DNA from: Madurella fahalii
Lineage: Eukaryota > Ascomycota > Sordariomycetes > Sordariales
NCBI GenBank assembly: GCA_029876055.1
Contig: CM056875.1
Coordinates: 7,527,001 to 7,591,000 of the forward strand
Length of the DNA stretch: 64,000 bases
Direction of reading: 5' to 3'
Shown here: positions 11,801 to 24,000 of the stretch, in pieces
Layout of the letters: each line of letters starts with the position of its first letter
How positions within the stretch are numbered: position 1 is the stretch's first letter
The notes under the pieces: model-generated
The model's input: the letters and a program-made list of their open reading frames with translations, nothing else
Databases searched by the model: none
What the model was told of the DNA's origin: nothing
Made by a program: the position numbers and the translations under genes

Positions 11801-12237
11801 AAGCAGAAAAAGATAATAAGATAGACCAAAGTTCACTTCACGAACCGAGCATCCTTTTTCTTCGCGATCAGTGCCGAGCTCATCGCCCACCACCAGAATC
11901 TCCGAGACCCGCGCCGGACCTTTTCTCTCCAGCGATATCCAGCGAACACGCCTCTCCGTCGGTGACGATACTTTTGCTGCTCGGCCCCGCACGACCCGCT
12001 GGTGAATGGCGCCCTGAGCGACCTTCACCCGTCCACTCGCCGCGGCAAAGACGCTCAGCAACACTGCATCCATGCCCGACCAAGATCTTGCTGTGTCCCA
12101 TGCCAACCTTGCTCCCCCGAACTCTGAACCTCCTGCGATACCATACCGCCGTCCGTCGAACCCATCTCCTCCCAACCGCACGAGCTGCCGTCCCACCGCC
12201 CCGAGCCCCTTCGACCCTACCGCACCGTTACCTGTAG
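8829..12237. other. 3.4-kb spacer holding the promoters of the methyltransferase and CCR4
   Basis: The two flanking genes diverge, so both promoters lie here. No frame in it shows a recognisable protein. Notable contents are a cluster of short tandem repeats at 11199-11263 and a pyrimidine-rich, presumably transcribed leader from about 11700 to 12237 that carries upstream ATGs for CCR4. Confidence 0.45.
11199..11263. repeat. Two adjacent short tandem repeats
   Basis: A 9-bp unit GCTGCCATG occurs about three times in a row, directly followed by about three copies of a 10-bp unit CTGTCAAACG that degrades at the right end (GTCAGACACTGTCC). Simple replication-slippage repeats are the likely origin. 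Confidence 0.8.
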
Positions 12238-12305
12238 ATGGCAGATGGTCGCCACCATCTGCTGCATACCTCGTCAAACCCGCTCTCTCTGAACGGCAGC
12301 TCTAG
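12072..12305 (+). other. Upstream reading frame overlapping the CCR4 start
   Basis: An ATG at 12072 opens a 77-codon frame that runs in another phase past the CCR4 ATG (12238) and stops at 12305. If the transcript starts upstream of 12072, ribosomes using this ATG would bypass the CCR4 start. The peptide itself is Pro/Ser-rich and looks like untranslated leader sequence, so I treat it as a possible regulatory uORF and not as a protein gene. Confidence 0.35.
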
Positions 12306-14598
12306 CAGCCAGATCGCAAACGGCCTCTTCCTAAATTCCCTGCTCTCCCACCTCATCGCTGCCCAGCCGTCGTCTCTCTCCAAGACCCCCGCCCCCGGCT
12401 CCGCGAGCCAGAACACGCGCGGCATGTACGGCCAGAACCACCAGCAGGGGCACAACTCCCGTATGAATGGCGCGCCCGGCCGGCAGCAGCCCATGCCCAT
12501 GCTGTACAACTTCCAGCAGCAGTCGGCCCATGCGCATCAGGCCCACCCCCAACACCATCAGGGCATCCAACCGGACCACGGCGGCCATGGCGGTGGGGCG
12601 GGTATCATGGGCCATTCGGCCTTCTCGAGCGGCGTCTTGCCGAATGCTAGCCCCTTCTCCGGCAACGCCCTGCAGAACGGGACTACGACGAGGCAGGGCC
12701 AAGCCCAGCAGATCAATGAGCACTGGGCAGAACAGCTCCGGTTGCACAAGGAGGCCGAGCGCGCGCACGCTGCCATGACGGAGCAGCACCAACCTCACTA
12801 CTACGCAAGGCTAAAGGCCGGTGAGAACCGGGGCATCGGCGGTGCTGCCCTGACCAGCGGGGGTTCGGCCCCCGCAGTCGACGGTGAAGACGATAGGAGA
12901 AGGCCTTTTCACTTGGACAAGTCCAACAAGCGCCAAGATTGGCACAATCTTGACATGAGCGGCCAAGGTTTGCGTGTTCTCGCACCGCCGCTGTTCCAAT
13001 ACGAGTTCCTGCAGGAACTCTATATCGCGTCCAACAGGCTGACCTATCTTCCTGCTGAAATTGGTAGACTGCGGCACCTGCGTCTCCTGGAGGCGTCGAA
13101 CAACCTCATCTCGGAGCTGCCGCCCGAGATAGGCATGTGCACCAACCTCAAGACGCTTCTGCTCTTTGATAACCAAATCCGCGATCTACCGTACGAGCTT
13201 GGTTCGCTATACCTGCTTGAGATGCTCGGTATCGACGGTAACCCGCTGAACCCTTCCCTGAAGGAAGAAATTATGGAACGCGGCACAAAGAGCCTGGTAA
13301 ACACTCTCCTTGAGCAGGCTCCTGGTTAGTACCCTCTTCTCCCTTTTGCATAGGCAGGACGAACCCCTGTCTAACGTTGTGAACCCGCAGTGCCTATGCC
13401 TCCCATCCCGAGGAAGCCGATTGTGGTGCAAGAAGACGTGTCACCGAACCTTGAACGGATCAAGATTCTTACGTGGAACATCCTCTGCGACAAATACGCA
13501 ACTACCACCCTGTACGGCTACACGCCAACCGGCGCACTGTCGTGGGAGTACAGGAAGCAGAGGATCATTCAGGAAATCCGTGACCGGGATGCGGACATTC
13601 TCTGTCTCCAAGAAATTGCCACGGACGTCTTCCGCGACTTTTTCAGCCCCGAGCTTGCCCAGGACGGCTACAAGGGCGTGCAGTGGCCGCGACCAAAGGC
13701 AAAGACCATGGCCGAGAAGGATGCGCAGGCAGTCGACGGTTGTGCCGTCTTCTTTAAGGCTAGCAAGTGGATCCTGCTCGACAAGCAGCTCATTGACTAC
13801 GCAAACATCGCCATCAACCGCCCCGACATGAAGAACCAGCACGACATCTTCAACCGGGTGATGCCAAAGGACAATATCGGCATAATCTGCCTCTTTGAGA
13901 GCAGGCAGACTGGTGCACGTGTCATTGTCGCAAACACGCACTTGGCCTGGGAACCGACGCTTGCCGACGTAAAGCTGGTCCAGACAGCCATCCTCATGGA
14001 GAACATTACTAGGCTGGCCGAGAAGTACGCCCGGTGGCCGCCGCTCAAGGACAAGAAGATGATCCAGCTGCCGCTCGAGGAAGGGGAGCAGAGGGCCGAC
14101 GTTCCCGAGCCGGGCCCCTCGCAAGAGTACCGGAACAACACCGACATACCCCTCCTCGTCTGCGGCGACTACAACTCGACCCACGACAGCAGCGTGTACG
14201 AGCTCCTGTCCATGGGACGTGTCGCGCCTAACCACAGCGACTTTGGCGACCACCAATACGGCAGCTTCACGCGCGACGGCGTCGAGCACCCCTTCAGCAT
14301 GCGCTCGGCCTACGTCCACCTCAACGGGACCCCCGACGAGCTCACGTTCACCAATTACGTGCCGGGCTTTGCCGAGGTCATCGATTACATCTGGTACTCG
14401 ACCAACACGCTCGAGGTGGTGGAGCTGCTGGGTCCTCCGGACCGCCACCATCTCAAGCGCGTGCCGGGGTTCCCCAATTACCACTTCCCGGCGGATCATA
14501 TCCAGATCATGGCCGAGCTGGTCATCAAGCCCAGGAAGGATAAGAAGATTGTGTCCGAGCCCGATTTCGGGTCGGGGAGCGGTGACCGGAGAGGATGA
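12238..14598 (+). CDS. ccr4: CCR4, catalytic deadenylase of the CCR4-NOT complex
   Basis: Two exons, 12238-13324 and 13391-14598, with a 66-nt intron (GTTAGT...CGCAG), encode 764 residues. Residues 1-200 are Gln/His/Asn/Pro-rich and disordered. Residues ~230-340 form leucine-rich repeats (LQELYIASNRLTYLPAEIG, then LRLLEASNNLISELPPEIG), the segment that binds the CAF1 nuclease. From ~385 follows an endonuclease/exonuclease/phosphatase domain with TWNILCD, CLQEI (metal-binding Glu), NTHLAW, CGDYNSTHDSSVYELL (catalytic Asp), VIDYIWYS and PADHI (catalytic His). This repeat-plus-nuclease order is diagnostic for CCR4, which shortens mRNA poly(A) tails in cytoplasm. The start MADGR is typical of fungal homologues. 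No deviations in catalytic residues are visible. Confidence 0.95.
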
Positions 14599-15749
14599 GT
14601 TTTGCCATCATTCCTCGTCCTTCTCGATCGAGTCATCATCTCGTCCTTTCCTGGGTCGGTTTGGTTTTTCGCGCATTCGGTGGGGTGGTCGGCAGGCAGG
14701 CAGGCAAGCAGGCAGGCAGGCACAATGGTGTTCTGGATTGAGATGGGGTCCCGTTTGGCCGGTTTGTTGGTTTTCACAGGGCGTGGACGGAAAGGGAGGG
14801 GGAATGAACATATGGATGGTTGTAACTGCCGGCCCCGGTGTCTGTCAGCTGGGCTGTTACAGGCTTGGTGAACTGACGAGGGATGAAGGGCAGAGAGGCA
14901 GGGAAAGGAAATGTGGATGTGGGGTTTTCTGAGGACATCATGTAGGAATATATGCCGGCTTTTTTTTGGTCGTCGTGTTTTTTTTTTGCGCTCTGTTTCG
15001 CTCTTTGCTGTTAAGAAGGCTCCGGTCAATGGGATTGCTCGGTAATGGTCCAGGTGTTTGTGTGTTTTGATGTTGGTCTCGTCATCTCCGTCGGTATCAT
15101 CAAACTTGGGCCAAACAGGGGCGCTACGTATGGAGGAGGGGAGTTGTCAGAGGGAGATGGTTCTGCAGGTGTTGCGGGTGTGTTCTCTTTCCTGGATTTG
15201 ATATATCGAGCGAGCGTAGCAGCACCGAACGTGTGATGGCACGGCTTAGGCGCATCCCCTTACACACAGCAGTGAGGCGTTTTACTTGTTGGGTTTAAGG
15301 GGTATTTGAAAAGAATACATGCTCCAAGGGGGCTAGGCTTCTTAGAGTATACCTTACTTGGTTGGATATTCTCCATCTATTCTTGCTACATTGTGTGCTA
15401 TGCCGTCAAAAATAAGGAGGATAAACACATAAACAGAGGTAGGTTACCGGCAAGCCAACCGTTCAGCCATACAATAAAAACATCGACTTGCCAGTACCAA
15501 GGCAGAGACTGCAGCACCGCCGCCAATCTTGCCAAATCATGCATTCATTCTCGGTTTCTCGTATTGGAACTATTGCAAGTTCCTCCCTGATGATAATAGT
15601 TACAAAAGAAAATAAGTTGCTACCGTGGGTTTCCACAGGTCCCAGTTCCAAATCATAACAGCCGGTATCCCTAACATCCGAGTGTAAGAAAACATCGCAG
15701 CCACAGCCCACTGTGTTGACATAAAGAAACCAAAAGAATGTCATGAGCT
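14599..15749. other. 3' flank of CCR4 and convergent spacer
   Basis: Contains T-rich runs (14961-14990) suited to 3'-end formation, a GGCA tandem repeat, and no supported gene. Confidence 0.45.
14691..14721. repeat. GGCA tetranucleotide repeat
   Basis: About seven near-perfect GGCA units with one AAGCA variant, in the expected 3' UTR of CCR4 about 95 bases after its stop codon. Confidence 0.85.
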
Positions 15750-16025
15750 TCATAAATCGTCAAGCGGTACCGCGTCCTCCAACATCCCAAACCCTTGCCG
15801 AGACATGGCCGTCGGCGGCAACGACGCCTTCAAGTCCAGCTCGCCCAGCACATTCAGGTCCGAGACGGGGACATACAAGCACGCAATGCTTCCCACGCCC
15901 ACGCAGACCGCATTCCACCACTCCTCTTGCTTCCCACCGCCCTCCCCGTCAAGCGCGACATAGCCCGCCCTCCTCCAGCTCATCACCTTCCTCCACCCCC
16001 TCTCCCACTCCTTGTTGTCCGCCAT
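15750..16025 (-). CDS. Doubtful: 91-codon coding-like stretch behind the next gene
   Basis: From an ATG at 16025 the frame reads MADNKEWERGWRKVMSWRRA, then GYVALDGEGGG and KQEEWWNAVCVGVGSIACLY, ending MLEDAVPLDDL. The codons are strongly biased to G or C in third position, as in the confirmed genes nearby, which suggests real coding sequence. It begins only 28 bases after the stop codon of the neighbouring gene and in a different frame. It may be the last exon of that gene (an 85-nt intron from the GTTTTT at about 16100 to an AACAAG acceptor would join the frames), a separate small gene, or an accident. I do not recognise the sequence. Confidence 0.4.
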   Translation of the reverse strand: MADNKEWERGWRKVMSWRRAGYVALDGEGGGKQEEWWNAVCVGVGSIACLYVPVSDLNVLGELDLKASLPPTAMSRQGFGMLEDAVPLDDL

Positions 16026-16053
16026 CAGCAGAGAGGTAGTAAGCTTGCCCACC

Positions 16054-16782
16054 CTACGCGGCCGCCAGAGCAGCAGCCACCTTCCGCCTAAAAACCTTCG
16101 CAATGACCTCTGGGTTCGGCCCGAACGAGCCCGCAGCCAGGACATCCCTTCTCTGCACCTTGACGAACACCACCGGCTGCGGCTTGGTCTTTGCCGCCTG
16201 GCCCTCCTTCCCGTCCTCGTTTTGTGCCCCCTTCTCCTGTTCCTTCTCCTTTTCCTTTCCCTTCTTTTCTTCTTCTTCTCCTCCTCCTCCTCGTCCTCGT
16301 CCTTCCTCTTCCCCTCCCGCCGCGCGTTCGCGCACGGCGCTGACGATCGCCTCGTACTCCTCGTCCGAGAACCCACCGCCAAAGAAGATGGCCTGCGGGA
16401 CCTTGCGCTTGGACAGGTCGGTCGCGGTGGCGTTGGTGCCGAGGCCCGAGGTGGGCAGGATAGTGAGGTTGCCTGCGACGAGGGCCGGCAGCTCGGCGAG
16501 GGCTGAGGGGAGGGTGAGGCAGCAGTGGACCACTTTTTTTGTTTTGTGTGTTCCCGGATCAGTAAGAGGGCGGTTGGGATAGTCAATATAATAGGGGTAG
16601 CATGCGTGTTATGGTTTGGGAGGGGAAGTTCACGGTAGGTGTGAGCGAAGAGACCCTCGGGGCGGGGAAGGGAGTGGGAAAGTACCTTCAATATCGGGGA
16701 GCAGCTTCTCGGCAACGGCCTCGGCAATCTTGGGATCCTTGCCGTAGGTTGCGACGGGGATGGGGTTGGTTGGGCTAGCCAT
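16054..16782 (-). CDS. Unidentified conserved-looking protein, possibly Rossmann-like
   Basis: Exon 16686-16782 begins MASPTNPIPVATYGKDPKIA and is joined over a 153-nt intron (16533-16685, GTACTT...AAAAAG) to exon 16054-16532, giving about 191 residues. The acceptor is A-rich and weak, but the phase fits and yields KLLPDIEVVHCCLTLPSALA. The pattern of a short beta strand with glycine, then helices, VPQAIFFGGGFSDEEYEAIV and later PVVFVKVQRRDVLAAGSFGP suggests an alpha/beta fold resembling small NAD-like Rossmann proteins of fungi; this is a guess. Residues ~110-145 form a charged run of Glu, Lys and Gly that looks like a linker insertion. Function unknown. See the neighbouring stretch 15750-16025, which may be its true C-terminus. 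Confidence 0.55.
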
Positions 16783-18870
16783 GGCGAGGAGATATCAAGG
16801 GATATAAGTAAGGACGCGATCGCAAGGTACGTGTGGGTGAACAACACGATGGGGCAGTGCAGGGGGCTTCAGGCGGGGTGAGGGTGCTACACCTCCCCTT
16901 GGCTTGAGCCAGGTGTTCTTGATGAAATGAGAAATGGATATGCAAGATCCTTCGGCTGAAGAGAGGCTCGAAAATAGCAGGTGTCCGGTATCCAGCCGTC
17001 TGGGATCGGAGTGGACACCACCCGGCCTTGGTGAATCATGTATTTATATACTCCGATTTCTACGACTTCACATGACCGCTCTACCACGACCACGCAAGCC
17101 GCCATATCGGATTTGTGAAAGTTATGTGCCGACAAACTCTGTCGGCTTTCCTACCATCACCAGAGTACCATCGTGAAGTGGTACGGCAGCTCAGTCACCG
17201 ACCACTGCCTCGAGGAGGCGAGCAGCAAGGCCGTGTGGTCTAACGGGCTGGCGTCGTGGCGTCCCGCAGCCATCGGCATTGGATGCGGAGGTGATGGAAA
17301 GGGAAGCAGCTTGCACCAGTCAGATCGTGAAGGGCTGGATATCTCGGGCGGAGGTTGGATGGACGTCGGTTGGGGGAAGCCCGTTCGCCTTCCCGTCCGA
17401 CTCAGCCGCTCGTCTTCTTTCCCCGCTTTTGCGGTCGTGGCATCCATTCGCCTTGTACCGTGTACAGCACAGCCTCTCAATTGCAGAGAGCATTTCCAAA
17501 GAGTCGGGGTAAGACGACATGTGATGTTCATCTTGTACCCAGGTTTAATTCCGGCGTCAATGCCCGGAGAGGCCGTTGGACGCCACCAGGTGCTCCGAGT
17601 GGATCGAGAGTCGTGTTTACTATGAATAGCCCAAGGCGACGCGTGTGCACTTAGCCTCGTTTTGCCTAACCTGCCTCGCCTGCTAGTTGTTGAGCCGGTG
17701 ATGCGGTCGACGTACCAATGACTGTTAGCCTCGCAGTGGCAGACAGTGGCTAGACACTCGCCGCATTTTATCCATCATATTAGGATCCAGGCTAAGAGGA
17801 TTGATTGTGCAGAATACGATAATGCAGGAAGATGGTTTGTGCGTGCGTGCTTCGAATTCGTATCTGATGGCCCTAGTCAACTGACTCAACTCGAGCCACA
17901 CTAGACCAGCAAGCTCTCACCGCTGTCTCACTCTCCCGCAGACTGTCGATCGATGGCTTCCTGCATTGAGACATCCGCCCTTCCGCCTGCCAACATAAGC
18001 AATAAATGCCAGAAAAGCCCTGCGACCCTTATGTTCTCACTCCGCTCAGACAATCACGGTCCTTGGGGCCAACCGGCCGGTATCGCCAATGCTGTGTCAC
18101 GCCTTCAGCAACCTAGTAACATCACAGGTGCTAAACATCAAATCTGTATTGTTACAACCAGCCGAAGCTGGACTCATCAACTTCCACTACCAACATCAGG
18201 TAGGTAGGCGCGATTATGAAAGACACGAAGCAGATCAACCCGCAGCACGCTCGCGTTACCCATGTCCGTCGATAGACCGCTTGTGAATCCGACCAAACTG
18301 CACCTCCTTTCAAACGCAGACATCCCTGTCATACGATAGACCTCCTACACAACCGCTATTAATACTTCGCGAACTGTACCTCCCCATCTACGAAAGGAAA
18401 AATAAATAAATAATAAAATCCCAGAACACCCCGCCTCGCTAGAAAAGACCAAGGATCCTTATCCCAAGATAGAGATCCAAGAATATCAGAAAGCATTGCT
18501 GACAAACTGCCAGAGACAAAAGAAAAGTTGTGTGCAGTGGTGTGAGGTTCTGCCCAATCTGGTCTTGTTTCCCGCCTCCTGAGGAAATTCATCATTCGTA
18601 GGTGCCCCTAAATTCCCCCAGTACAGAATACGGAGGCTAAACAGCAGGGCAGAGGAAGATCCAAGAACCAAGACATACTCCGTAAAAGATGCTAAATGCT
18701 TGTTGGCAGACCCTTTTTTATAAGTGCAACAAAGGAAACAAAACAAGACGAGTCAGGTTGGCATGAAGCCAGAAGGCAGAACACGCTGTGACCGAGCGAG
18801 CTCGGCGTGCCAAACCCCTTGGGAACCATCGGCCTCATATCACATCAACATCCCCCGAGTCCATGTCACA
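16783..18870. other. 2.1-kb spacer without a supported gene
   Basis: Short frames on both strands show no motif and no splice-connected continuation. The left end holds the promoter of the minus-strand gene at 16.7 kb; the right end the 3' flank of the transcription factor. AT-richer around 18350-18720. Confidence 0.45.
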
Positions 18871-21076
18871 CTACCTTGGAATCGTGTTGAAGTCCAAGTC
18901 TGGTCCCATGGTGCCGATCCCCAGAGTCCCCAGCGTGCTCATATCCGAATTGGCTCGTTGAAGAGCCTGAAAGTCGCCCACTGTGCGTAAGTGCGGTAAC
19001 CCGATAGCAAAACTGTTCGATCTTTGTGGTGGCGGCGCCCTCGCTAACAGGTTATTGCTGCCAACCGCCTGAGCGAGGCTTGTGCCTATTCCCGTGGCGA
19101 GCCCCTGGTTGAGATGCATTTGCGATGCAAGGCTTATGTTGGGTGGTGGATTGATGTTGTTTGCATTCAATGCCTGCACCTGAGGATTCGAACTTGGGAA
19201 TGGCGATAATGGCGCATGCTGGGGATGTTGTGGTGGCTGCGTATTCAATCCCCCGGCGGGGCCCAGAGATGGAGGAGGCGCATGGCTTATCGGGCTCATG
19301 ACCATCTCAGGCATGGAGGTGAAGTCCGTCTGCAAGCTGTGAGGTATCTCTATGCCCGGAGACATGATCGCCGGTGAACTAGCAAAGGGCGAGTTCATGT
19401 CGTTGCTGCTCGGAGGCGCACCACTGGGGCTGTTAGAGTCCGAGCTCATCTCATCGAGGCGTGGGATAGCGAATTTGTTGTCAAAGTCGCTAGCCGGATA
19501 CTGCGCCATGCCAGCATTCCCGAACCCGTCAAAGATATCAATGTTGCAGGCGGTGTTCTCGGGAGCGTTCCGCAGCATCGGGCTCGCCAGAGACGGGAGC
19601 GTGGACTGAACCTTGCTCAGCAACAGCGGGAGGAAACGATGGTCCCCGCTGCGAAGAACCGTGATGATGTTGAGGATCTTGCGAAGCTGATCGTGAGGCC
19701 CGGGTGTGAACGGAGTCCTAGGAGCCGGTTGTGAGGCAAGTATCTCGGTCAAGGCACAGGTGACATTGAGAAGATGCTCAAAGAGGCCGAGGCCATGCAA
19801 GCCGAGATTGCCGGGGAAATGGGATACCATCGGGAGCAGCTCGTTGATGGTATCCAGATACGGAAGCCCCGAGTCGTTCCCGTTACCATTCGCCATACTC
19901 AATTCCCAAGCCTTGTGCTTGAGCCATTGCTGATTTACTTGCATTTCTGACAGTTGAGCCTGTGTGTCGTTGAGATAGGGGGGCAGAACTTCCTGGAGCT
20001 GCTTCTCCAAGGTTGCGAGATACGAGTCGGAGCATTCACGCTTCGTCTTCATCCACAGAGGGACAAGGACCTCGTCGAACCCACGGAACAGATCGATCTG
20101 GCGCAGGAAGGTTGGGGCGTGGTGCATGAAAAGGTCCGTGGGATGGTCACCAGGGTTGGGTGGGTTGATGGTGGCTTGGAGCGTCAAGGGGCGATGGTAC
20201 TGCAGGGCATAGACGCTGCAGGAGACGCTTGTCAGCTTCAAACATCAGGACCAATCGAGCGCACGAGCCCGCCACTTACCGTTCGGTTATGAAAAGTACC
20301 CAGAAGAGCCGCCTGCGCCTTGATGCATCGATGCTGTCGTTGCTATCATACTGCATGTAGGCCTGCTCCTCATTCATCCTGACCATATGCGCCAGGGTAG
20401 TGGCCTCGCGCAGATGAAACCACGCCTTTTCGTGCATTTCGAGACCGTGGTGGACGGCGAACAGGAAATAGCTCGTGCAGAGGCTGTTGATGGTCGGTGA
20501 CGCCACGTAGTCGAAGCCTTTGCGGACGCGGATCGTTTCCTCCATAAGGAGCGTGCTAGTGACGATGTTCCCGCCGAACATCATGTCCGGATTGAAGGGG
20601 TCGTTCATGGGCATTCCCATGGTCGGCAATACCATTCCCGGCTGCAGGCAGACGAACGCGCACAGCGACGTCAGGAGACAGTAGGTGTCCAGATTATGGT
20701 CCATGTACATGGCATCCTGTTCGAGGCGCTGGCGGTCGAGGACGGGCATTGTCGGATACATGTGTGCGAAGAAGAACTCGATGCACGCCTTGAGCGTCTC
20801 CTTGGTCAAAAGCCTCGGGGTCGGCGCGAGAGTTGGGCTCGATGCGGCGCCGCTGATGCCGCCTTGCAGCTTTGCCGAGAGGCTGGTTTGCCGCTGCGTC
20901 TCCTTCAACTCGTTGATAACCTTGGCGCGCGAGCCCTTTGGGCCCTTCTTCTGCGGAATCGCATTGTATGTGCACGCCAGCTGCGAGGCCGAGCAATTGC
21001 GGCACGGGTTGATACCATCGCACCTAACCTTGCGACGATGGCAGGCGTCGCAGGCCCGTTTTACCGCCGTCGTCAT
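18871..21076 (-). CDS. Zn2Cys6 fungal transcription factor with fungal-specific regulatory domain
   Basis: Two exons, 20280-21076 and 18871-20215, with a 64-nt intron (20216-20279, GTAAGT...TGCAG), encode 713 residues. Residues ~8-34 contain the binuclear zinc cluster RACDACHRRKVRCDG followed by INPCRNCSASQLAC, spacing C-x2-C-x6-C-x5-C-x2-C-x6-C, then a basic linker KKGPKGSRAKVINELKETQ. The middle region (LKACIEFFFAHMYPTMPVLD, the RRRLFWVLFITER block and VYALQYHRPLTL) is the fungal-specific transcription factor domain. The last ~200 residues are Ser/Pro/Asn-rich, as expected of an activation tail. Exon 1 stays open for 55 further codons upstream, but MTTAVKRACDA at 21076 places the start just before the zinc cluster, as is usual. 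The family resembles sugar or polysaccharide regulators, but I do not assign a target pathway. Confidence 0.88.
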
Positions 21077-24000
21077 GATTCCGATCGAGTTGGTGTTGCC
21101 GGCGGACCGTTCAATTGTTGAATTCGGCGACCGGGAGCCCGTGTCACAGCAGCCGCATCCACCGTCTTTTTGAGACGAGATCCAGTGCGCCGGAACGGGT
21201 TGGGGCGATGGTGCGCAATCGTGGAGACTCCAGAATGTCAATTGCAGACGATCTGGGGTTGAATCGGCCCGTCAGACTGGTCGGCAAGATCGCGGGGACC
21301 GCAAGATAGGCCGTGGGCAACCTCCGACTGGCAGAGCAGCGGCCCCTCGCGAAAATGCAGGATGAAAGGGCGATATGTTGCCCTCTGTGCTGCAGCCGAC
21401 AGCTCGAGTCCAGGCACGATGTGTTGCGATGTTTTTGACCGTCAAGCGACAAGACAGCAAGGCAGAATGGCGATAAAGGGGAGGGACGGGAAATGAAAGA
21501 GATGGGACGGAAGCCAGTCAGGGTCGGGTGAAAAGCGAGGAGCGTTCGGATTCAAGGGGGTGGATGGGCCCCCGTTCAGTGGGATCACTTAATTTGCAGG
21601 CCGGGGGACCCGTCTGCTCGCTGGCTCCCCTGGCCTGTGCGCTGCAGACGGCGGTCGAGGCAAGCTGAACCACTCAGAAGCGAGATTGAACGCCTCTTCC
21701 GTGCTCGACAAAACGGACTTTACCATTTCAGCCCAGCAAGCACGAGGCGCATGAGGAATAATTTTGCTGCCTTTCCCCCAGCCTGTCCCACTGCTGGCTG
21801 GAGAGCATCAACAAGGCTATTGGCTTGCTTGTCTGCGCTCGTCGTGTTGTGCAACACCACGTCCTGGCCGACACCGCCTTGCACCGCTCTGCACCACTGA
21901 CACCCACCAAAGCGCCTTTGTTCTGTGATGTATACACGAAACTAGCTGAGCGCCGAAGTTCGATCGGCAGGCCCTCCCGAATCTTGTCCTAAACCCGTGT
22001 TTAAGATCTGAATATGTCTCACTGTCTGCCCCTCGCGGCCAGACCGTTGGATCGACGGGTGGTGGGGAGGAGATGCCGCGCTGTGCACGATGCAGCACAG
22101 GTGCCCTTGGCCGCCTCAGCTCAATTTTGTTCCCGGGTGATAGTTAGAATGGCGCTTGAAAACTGACCGCCAGCGCGGACATATCACATCCTAGTGTAGT
22201 GCGCCACTGCGATCAGAGCGCCGTATTTGGGGTTGCCACAATTCAATGAACTGTCTAGTGCAGCAGGAGATGTCAGTCTCATTCAAGAGCCCATCTTGGA
22301 GTATCGCAACTCATGCTCCTTACGTGCCTAGGTCGAGGGACGCATTCCGAGAACCCCTCAGAAGGCGGCACAAACGGAGAGAGCGTGAGAAACGGATAAG
22401 CATTGCTGCATTGATTGACTTGGGCCGTTTTGGCCCGAAAGACACAGCCAATGGCAAGCCGCATGACCGGCAGATTTAATGCGCTTGCGATTATGCATTA
22501 GGAAGGTGCTTCCTGCATACTTCAATTTCCGTTAGCCACGCTAATCACGGAGCCCTGAGTTCCTCCCTTCAGACAACAGTGTCGGCATTGGACAAGCCCG
22601 CTGCCATCGCTGTTTTTGCTTTCATTCACTCGACCCGACAGCTTTGCAAGGCATTGCATTGTGTCCATCAAGGTTCATTTCCGATGTGGCTTGCGCAGCC
22701 TCGAATTAGTACAAACATGCCCGCCCAACGAGACTACGTGTATTCGTATCGAAAACCCATGCAAGTGCAGCTCTGGTTCTTTTTTTGTGAGCCCGCAGCT
22801 GCCAAGCGCCAGCGTGTCCGGGATGGGAGTGCAGGCAAACTCAGCATCTGCCGGAAACCCTCACAATCATCCCCGCTGGTGAATTGTGCTGCTTGACAGG
22901 ATCACCCATATTGCACGTCTCGATTGCCGGTTTCCTTGCCATTTACATCGTACGTGTACATTGAGAGATCCGAGACGGCGGGTCAGGGCAAGGCCCACAA
23001 AGATTCCAACCCTGCGGTACTGCGAGACATCATCCGAAATGATGTCCAAAAAGGGTGCGCGCACCGTGCACGCTGACCTGAAAACAAAGAAAAAGCCACC
23101 CAGTCCGTTTTTGTGTTTGATAAATATTGTGCTCATTCCCATGACGGAGCCGTTTCTCCAAGCTTACCGCGCGGGGAAACAAGAAACGGGAACGACGTCG
23201 CATTGGAGCGCGGGAAAAGCTGGGGTTTGACGGAAGCAAGGTCTTGGGATGCGGAGAGTCCCAGCGCGTGCGGCCCTCGCCCCTCACAGTCGGACCGAAA
23301 AGGCTGACGGCCGCCTCGTTCTTGTTGCCCACACGTACAGAACTGTTTCCACCGTCTATTGAGATCTCAAGTTCCCAGCCTCATTCCTTGGCATTTAGCT
23401 CGCGCTGCCAGGTAGGAACGTCAACCGCCAGTCGTGCACAGCAGACAGCGCACCACGTCAAGAATGCATACACGTGTAGTTTGCTCGTGAGTGCAATCCC
23501 CTGTTGATCTACCGATTGAGCCCACAGGGCTGATAGCGGTGAACTCGGCCTCACTTGCCACTGAGCTACCTGGCACAGGTCTCAGCCTTGTTCGTTTCCC
23601 CCAAGGTTTCTTCGAAATGTCATGAACATGAAACGCACCCCAACGCCCGTGGAAATCCCATACCCCAGGCTCGGTCAAAACAACCATTGACGTCTTTGCC
23701 CCAGAGTTCGGAGCGATTGCGGGGTGGGCATGCACCTAACTCCTTGGTGCCATCTTTCTTGTTCGCGAAGATCGAACCATCGGCCGATTTTACAGAACTA
23801 AACGTTGCAGTTGCCCAGCACCCACCAAGCGAAGCTGTCATCAGTAGGCCCGAAGCACGCAACACTTGGCTCATTCTGCGCCGCCGTCGACAACCATCAG
23901 CAAACAAGTCTGGCGACAAGCCCGACATTCTGCTGCACCACGCTAACCCAACTTCAGCTGTCAATGTCCAGTTGAAAGTTGGGGTTCGGACCGATGTTCA

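Noticed and set aside
23500..23580. tRNA-like segment on the minus strand (GTAGCTCAGTGGCAAG resembles an A box)
   Set aside because: There is no matching B box (GGTTCGANTCC), no acceptor stem pairing and no anticodon loop that I can fold.
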